From positions 1 to 16,263 of the forward strand of contig JAICKM010000062.1 of NCBI GenBank assembly GCA_025927935.1: 16,263 nucleotides of DNA, written 5' to 3'. This stretch comes from Chloroflexia bacterium. GTDB lineage: Bacteria > Chloroflexota > Chloroflexia > QHBQ01 > JADMIH01. Of the stretch, positions 12,499 through 16,263 are shown piece by piece. Under the pieces are notes generated by a model. That model worked only from the letters and a program-made list of their open reading frames with translations. It was not told where the DNA came from and ran no database searches. The position numbers and the translations under genes are program-made. How positions within the stretch are numbered: the first letter of the stretch is position 1; every line of letters begins with the position of its first letter.

Positions 12499-13488
12499 TT
12501 GAGCACGACACGCGATATTTTTGTCATGGCGGAAGTGGACAGCCAGGGCAAGCCGAAGCGCCTGAGCCTGGAACTGGCGAGCAAGGCCGCCGAACTGGCC
12601 GGGCAGGTGGGGGGCCGGGCCGTGGCCGTGGTCTGCGGGCCGCGCAGCGCCGCCGAAGCCCTGGGCGCCTACGGCGTGCAACAGGTCTATCTGTGCACCG
12701 ATGCGCGCTGCCAGGAAGAGTTGATCGGCCCGCCCGCCGCGGTGCTGGCCGCGCTGGTGCGCGAGCACAACCCCTGGCTGGTGCTGCTGCCGGGCAGCCC
12801 GCTGGGCAAGGACTGGGCGGGCCGCCTGGTCGGCAAGCTCGGCCTGGGCGTGGAGGCGAACGTCGCCGCGCTGGATGTGGTGGACGGCAAGGCGCAGGTG
12901 ATGATCCCGGCTTTCAGCGGCGCGTTGCGCGTCAGCAGCACCTTCACGACGGATGGCACGCAGCCGGGCGTGGTCATCGTCAACCCCGGCTCGTTCGACC
13001 TCAAGAAGGGCGAGGGCACGGCGGAGATCAGCGAAGTGCCGGTCCCGGCGGACACCCCGGCGCAGGTGCGTATCGTGGAGCGCAAGGCCGAGCAGGGCGG
13101 CGTGCCCAACCTGGCCGAAGCGCAGGTAATCGTGGCCGGGGGCCGTGGCCTGGGCGACGCGCAGAACTTCGACATGGTGCGCGAACTGGCCGCCAACCTG
13201 AACGGGGCCGTCGGCGCCACCCGCGCCGTGGTCGACTCCGGCTGGATCCCCTACGCCTACCAGATCGGCCAGACGGGCAAAACGGTGAAACCCAAGCTCT
13301 ACCTGGCCGTGGGCATCTCCGGCGAGATCCAGCACAAGGTGGGTATGCAGACCAGCGGCACCATCGTCGCCATCAACAACAACCGCGAGGCGCCGATCAT
13401 GCAGTTCGCCGACCTGGCCGTCGTCGGCGACCTCTTCAAGGTCGTCCCGGCCCTCAACGCCGAACTGGCCCGCCGCAAGAACAGTTAA
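12499..13488 (+). CDS. etfA: Electron transfer flavoprotein subunit alpha
   Basis: 329 aa, normal length for EtfA. The C-terminal FAD domain is intact: GGRGLG at 214-219, TRAVVDSGW at 241-249, QIGQTGK at 255-261, GISGEIQH at 272-279, AINNNREAPI at 291-300 and VVGDLFKVVP at 308-317. The N-terminal domain (1-190) has the usual Rossmann-like pattern. It pairs with EtfB to form the FAD/AMP heterodimer that shuttles electrons to the membrane oxidoreductase encoded next. The start is TTG at 12499, with GGAG 8 nt upstream; both etf genes thus use UUG starts. In GISGEIQH the residue before Ile is Glu, where Ala is common, a minor variation. Confidence 0.96.
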   Translation: MSTTRDIFVMAEVDSQGKPKRLSLELASKAAELAGQVGGRAVAVVCGPRSAAEALGAYGVQQVYLCTDARCQEELIGPPAAVLAALVREHNPWLVLLPGSPLGKDWAGRLVGKLGLGVEANVAALDVVDGKAQVMIPAFSGALRVSSTFTTDGTQPGVVIVNPGSFDLKKGEGTAEISEVPVPADTPAQVRIVERKAEQGGVPNLAEAQVIVAGGRGLGDAQNFDMVRELAANLNGAVGATRAVVDSGWIPYAYQIGQTGKTVKPKLYLAVGISGEIQHKVGMQTSGTIVAINNNREAPIMQFADLAVVGDLFKVVPALNAELARRKNS

Positions 13489-13491
13489 CAA

Positions 13492-13626
13492 GTGCTGAGT
13501 GCTGAGTGCTGAGTGAAGACGAGGGACAGCACGTAGATTGTAGGGGCGGTCCGGCGTGACCGCCCTGGCGGGGCGCCGGATCTGCTTCCCCGGACTCGTC
13601 ACGACTCAGCACTCAGCACTCAGCAC
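13492..13626. repeat. Inverted tandem heptamers enclosing the etfA-oxidoreductase gap
   Basis: Three GTGCTGA units (13492-13512) start 3 nt after the etfA stop. Three exact inverted TCAGCAC units (13606-13626) end 6 nt before the ribosome site of the next gene. Inside is a palindrome with GGGCGGTC (13544-13551) and GACCGCCC (13558-13565). The layout is the same as the preceding two gaps. Confidence 0.9.
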
Positions 13627-13641
13627 TCGTCGAGGAGGCTC

Positions 13642-15774
13642 ATGGTACCGACACAAGACTTGTTGCCGCGCCTGATCCTGATCGCCATGATGGCTACGGC
13701 GATTGGCTGGTTTGGCTACCGGCTGCGGCAGATTTACAGCTATGCGATGCTGGGCCGCCCGCAGCCACGCTTCGACCGGCTGCCGGACCGGATCGCGCTG
13801 TTCAACAAGAACGTGCTGGGCCAGTTCCGGTTGTGGAATCACTACACCGCCGCCGGGCTGGCCCACGCATTCACCTTCTGGGGCTTCCTGGTCATCCAGA
13901 TCGGGGCGCTCGACCTGTTCCTGTCGGCCCTGGTGCCGGGGTGGCGCCTGCCGCTGTTCGGCGGCGCCACCTGGTTCATGTTCGTGCAGGATCTGGCCGA
14001 GGTGTTTGTGCTGGTCGCCATCGCCACGTTCTTCTACCGCCGCTATGTCACGCAGCCGGAGCGCCTGAGCCGCGATCCGCAGGGGCCGATCATCCTGGCG
14101 TTGATCGCCCTGCTCATGGTCACGCTGCTCATCATCCAGGGCGCGGAGATCGTGGCCGGCGCCGAGCCGCACAATTGGGTCTTCCGGCCCTTCTCGACGG
14201 CCGTGGCGGCGCTGTTTGAGGCGTTCGGGGCCACCGCCACGAGCGGGTGGCTCTATGTGGTCCATGATGCGTCGTGGTGGGTGCATGTCGGTACCATCCT
14301 GGGCTTCCTGGTCTACCTGGGCTACTCCAAGCACATGCACCTGTTTACGTCGCCGCTCACCGTCTTCTTCTACGATCTGACGCCCAAGGGCGCCCTGCCG
14401 CTGGTGAAAGACATCGAGCAGCGCATCGAGAACGAGGAGCCGCTGGGTGCCAGCCGCATTGAAGACCTGGGCCGCAAGGACATCCTGGACCTCTACACCT
14501 GCACCGAGTGCGGGCGCTGCCAGGACGCCTGCCCGGCCTGGGACACCGACAAGCCGCTCTCGCCCAAGAAGCTAATCCTCGACCTGCAAGAGCATGTGCT
14601 GATGGCCGGGCCGGCCCTGGTGGCCGCTAAACAAAAGGCGTCCCTGAAGCAGGAGGCCGCCGGGTCGGGCGTGACCGCCCTGCAATCGCTGGTCGAAGAG
14701 GCGCGTATGCCGCTGGCCGGCGGCGTGATCATGGACGAGACGCTCTGGTCCTGCACCACTTGCCGCGCCTGTATGCAGGCGTGCCCGGTGTTCATCGAGC
14801 ATGTGCCGAAGATCGTGGATATGCGCCGCAACCTGGTCATGCAGGAGGGCCGCATCCCCGACGAACTGGCGCGCACCTTCCGCAACCTGGAGCAGAACGG
14901 CAACCCCTGGCAGTTCAACAACGCCACGCGCACCAAGTGGGCCGACGGCCTCGGTATCCCCGAAGTTGCCGACGTGGAGGATGTGTCGGGGCTGGAAGTG
15001 GTCTGGTGGGTGGGCTGTCTGGGATCGTTCGACCAGCGCAACCAGAAGATCAGCCGCGCGCTGGCCGCCATCTTCAAGCAGGCCAACGTCAACTTCGCCA
15101 TCATGGGCAAGAGCGAGTCGTGCTGCGGCGACCCGGCCCGCCGCCCCGGCAACGAATACCTCTACCAGGTGCTGGCCCAGGCCAACATCGAGACGATGAA
15201 CGAACTGAAAGTGACCAAACTGGTCACGGCCTGCCCGCACTGCTTCAACACGATCAAGAACGAGTACCCGCAATTGGGGGGCAACTACGAGGTGATGCAC
15301 CACTCCGAGTTCATCAACTACCTGATCAAGGAGGGACGCATCAAGCTGGGCACCGCCGTGGAACAGACCATCACCTTCCACGACCCCTGCTACCTGGGCC
15401 GCTACAACGACGGCTACGACGCCCCGCGCGAGATTCTGGAAGCGATTCCCGGCGTGAACCTGGTCGAGATGAAGCGCAGCCGGGAGACGGCACGCTGCTG
15501 CGGCGCGGGGGGCGGGCGCATGTGGCTCGAAGAGCGCCACGGGCGGCGCATGAACCAGAACCGCATCGTCGACGTGCAGGAAACGGGCGCGGGCACCCTG
15601 GCATCGGGCTGCCCCTTCTGCACCTCCATGTTCCAGGACGGCATCAAGGGCAAAGGTGTCGAAAACGACCTGCAACTGCTGGACCTGGCCGAGCTAGTGC
15701 AGGCCAGCATGACCAGCGGCGACGGCGCGGCCCCCGCGCCCACCGGCAGCACCCCGCCGGCGCCTGTCGCCTGA
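13642..15774 (+). CDS. Membrane-bound Fe-S/CCG-domain oxidoreductase, probable ETF:(methyl)menaquinone oxidoreductase (EMO)
   Basis: 710 aa fusion. The N-terminus has five membrane helices (about 9-29, 70-95, 112-132, 149-172, 210-228) resembling the cytochrome b subunit of nitrate reductase (NarI-like), with candidate heme ligands His68, His75, His208 and His215. Then come two [4Fe-4S] motifs, C287xxCxxCxxxCP and C371xxCxxCxxxCP, and two CCG (DUF224, HdrD/GlpC-like) domains: C459, C494-C495-G, C531xxC534 and C583, C619-C620-G, C657xxC660. Proteins of this layout beside etfBA are described as EMO, which takes electrons from reduced ETF and reduces menaquinone. Position directly after etfBA supports this role. 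Start ATG 13642 has AGGAGG 3 nt upstream at the near edge, and the first helix follows at once. The last 20 residues are Pro/Ala-rich. Gene names vary, so no symbol is given. Confidence 0.92.
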   Translation: MVPTQDLLPRLILIAMMATAIGWFGYRLRQIYSYAMLGRPQPRFDRLPDRIALFNKNVLGQFRLWNHYTAAGLAHAFTFWGFLVIQIGALDLFLSALVPGWRLPLFGGATWFMFVQDLAEVFVLVAIATFFYRRYVTQPERLSRDPQGPIILALIALLMVTLLIIQGAEIVAGAEPHNWVFRPFSTAVAALFEAFGATATSGWLYVVHDASWWVHVGTILGFLVYLGYSKHMHLFTSPLTVFFYDLTPKGALPLVKDIEQRIENEEPLGASRIEDLGRKDILDLYTCTECGRCQDACPAWDTDKPLSPKKLILDLQEHVLMAGPALVAAKQKASLKQEAAGSGVTALQSLVEEARMPLAGGVIMDETLWSCTTCRACMQACPVFIEHVPKIVDMRRNLVMQEGRIPDELARTFRNLEQNGNPWQFNNATRTKWADGLGIPEVADVEDVSGLEVVWWVGCLGSFDQRNQKISRALAAIFKQANVNFAIMGKSESCCGDPARRPGNEYLYQVLAQANIETMNELKVTKLVTACPHCFNTIKNEYPQLGGNYEVMHHSEFINYLIKEGRIKLGTAVEQTITFHDPCYLGRYNDGYDAPREILEAIPGVNLVEMKRSRETARCCGAGGGRMWLEERHGRRMNQNRIVDVQETGAGTLASGCPFCTSMFQDGIKGKGVENDLQLLDLAELVQASMTSGDGAAPAPTGSTPPAPVA

Positions 15775-15794
15775 TCACGCGCCGGTCCCGCAAA

Positions 15795-15833
15795 CAAAGC
15801 CTCGCCACCCCAATGCAGAGTGGCGAGGCTTTG
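15795..15833 (+). terminator. Perfect 14-bp stem terminator after the oxidoreductase gene
   Basis: CAAAGCCTCGCCAC (15795-15808) and GTGGCGAGGCTTTG (15820-15833) pair perfectly around an 11-nt loop, 20 nt after the stop. The A and T runs are part of the stem, so it can act in both directions. That also suits the minus-strand gene ending at 15891. Confidence 0.65.
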
Positions 15834-15890
15834 TATTGGGCATCAATAATGGTAACGGCAAGCCAGGTGTGATCTTCAAACCCAGCCCGG

Positions 15891-16152
15891 TCAAATTCCA
15901 AGCTTCTCAAGCGCTTGCGCAAATGGAATGCCGGCCTGACGCTGCATGGCTTCCAACAAGCGGCGTTTCATGGCGTCGCTATTGACCGGATAAGCCGTTT
16001 CGCGCTCCGCCAGGATCTCGCGCCATAGTTCGATGGGCACAATGACGCCTTGCACGTTGCCTTTTTCGTCGGAGACATATGGGCACAATGACGCCTTGCA
16101 CGTTGCCTTTTTCGTCGGAGACATATTGTACCTGCGGTTCAGGATCAATCAT
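15891..16152 (-). pseudogene. Antitoxin-like small protein, frameshifted by a 46-bp tandem duplication
   Basis: From ATG 16152 (GAGGG 7 nt upstream) the minus strand reads MIDPEPQVQYVSDEKGN-VQGVIVP, then shifts frame at a duplication; the original frame resumes as IELWREIL and runs to the TGA at 15891. The exact 46-bp unit 16035-16080 is repeated at 16081-16126. Since 46 is not a multiple of three, the second copy breaks the gene. With one copy removed, the product is an intact 71-aa protein ending QALEKLGI. The pattern PxVQYVxDEKGNxxGVIVPIEzWREIL is like small antitoxins paired with RelE/ParE-type toxins, but no toxin gene follows. A frame from a TTG at 16148 gives an unnatural N-terminus and is not the original start. 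Confidence 0.75.
16035..16126. repeat. Exact 46-bp tandem duplication
   Basis: Two directly adjacent identical 46-bp copies, 16035-16080 and 16081-16126, begin GGGCACAATGACGCC and end GGAGACATAT. The perfect identity indicates a recent event, or an assembly error if reads do not span it. Confidence 0.9.
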
Positions 16153-16190
16153 CGCGCACCCTCGTTAGGCTCCTGCTAGACAGTTCAGCA

Positions 16191-16263
16191 TCAGGCGGTT
16201 TCGTTCTCGTGGATCTGCGCGTCTATTTCGTCCCGGTGCGACCGGTAGTAGGACCAGGCATTA
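16191..16263 (-). CDS. Probable DUF433 family protein, C-terminal fragment (runs off the right edge)
   Basis: The minus strand is open from the window edge to a TGA at 16191-16193 and encodes 24 residues, ending AWSYYRSHRDEIDAQIHENETA. The AxxYYxxHRDEIDxxI pattern is typical of the C-terminus of DUF433 proteins, small DNA-binding-like proteins often in toxin-antitoxin-like pairs. It ends 38 nt before the broken antitoxin-like gene on the same strand. Only the tail is visible, so the assignment is moderate. Confidence 0.5.
   Translation of the reverse strand, partial: NAWSYYRSHRDEIDAQIHENETA

Noticed and set aside
12493..13602. Long minus-strand frame opposite etfA
   Set aside because: The plus strand encodes an intact EtfA; the antisense frame shows no domain and starts within the repeat spacer.
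11240..13626. CRISPR array
   Set aside because: The repeats are 7-nt contiguous tandem units without spacers and occur as inverted sets at gene gaps. There are no cas genes.

Overview
This 16.3 kb GC-rich window looks like the chromosome of a Chloroflexota bacterium, probably related to Roseiflexus/Kouleothrix. That placement is an inference from the gene families, the frequent TTG/GTG starts, and the dense palindromic and heptameric intergenic repeats. No rRNA or phylogenetic marker is present to prove it.

Layout. Positions 1-96 hold the N-terminus of a minus-strand histidine phosphatase, followed by a palindromic repeat element. Positions 422-6728 form a membrane and envelope/stress block: a triple-repeat DUF1206 membrane protein, a YflT-like stress protein, a DUF1453-like membrane protein, a DrrA/DrrB-type ABC exporter on the minus strand, a YflT-YsnF/AvaK fusion protein, and a second YsnF/AvaK protein with a PRC-barrel-like N-terminus. 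Positions 7081-7266 carry an irregular tRNA-His and a normal tRNA-Gln. Then come an unrecognised 251-aa protein and a 95-aa minus-strand hypothetical gene with a good promoter, ribosome site and terminator.

The most notable gene is at 9222-9725. It encodes a peroxiredoxin-like thioredoxin-fold protein whose active-site Cys codon is replaced by an in-frame TGA (WUPSC instead of WCPSC). A perfect stem-loop lies at the distance expected of a bacterial SECIS element, and a strong sigma-70-type promoter lies upstream. I read it as a candidate selenoprotein rather than a broken gene. No sel genes are in the window, so this is not proven.

Positions 10079-15774 are a fatty-acid or other acyl-CoA oxidation electron-transfer cluster: an acyl-CoA dehydrogenase, EtfB, EtfA, and a membrane-bound Fe-S/CCG-domain oxidoreductase of the ETF:(methyl)menaquinone oxidoreductase (EMO) type. 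Electrons would pass from acyl-CoA to the dehydrogenase FAD, then EtfAB, the Fe-S centres, heme b and menaquinone. The dehydrogenase lacks a Glu at both usual catalytic-base positions. All three gaps between these four genes share one architecture: tandem heptamers just after the stop codon, their inverted copies just before the next ribosome site, and a palindrome nested inside.

The right end holds a perfect-stem terminator, an antitoxin-like gene frameshifted by an exact 46-bp tandem duplication, and the C-terminal end of a probable DUF433 protein.
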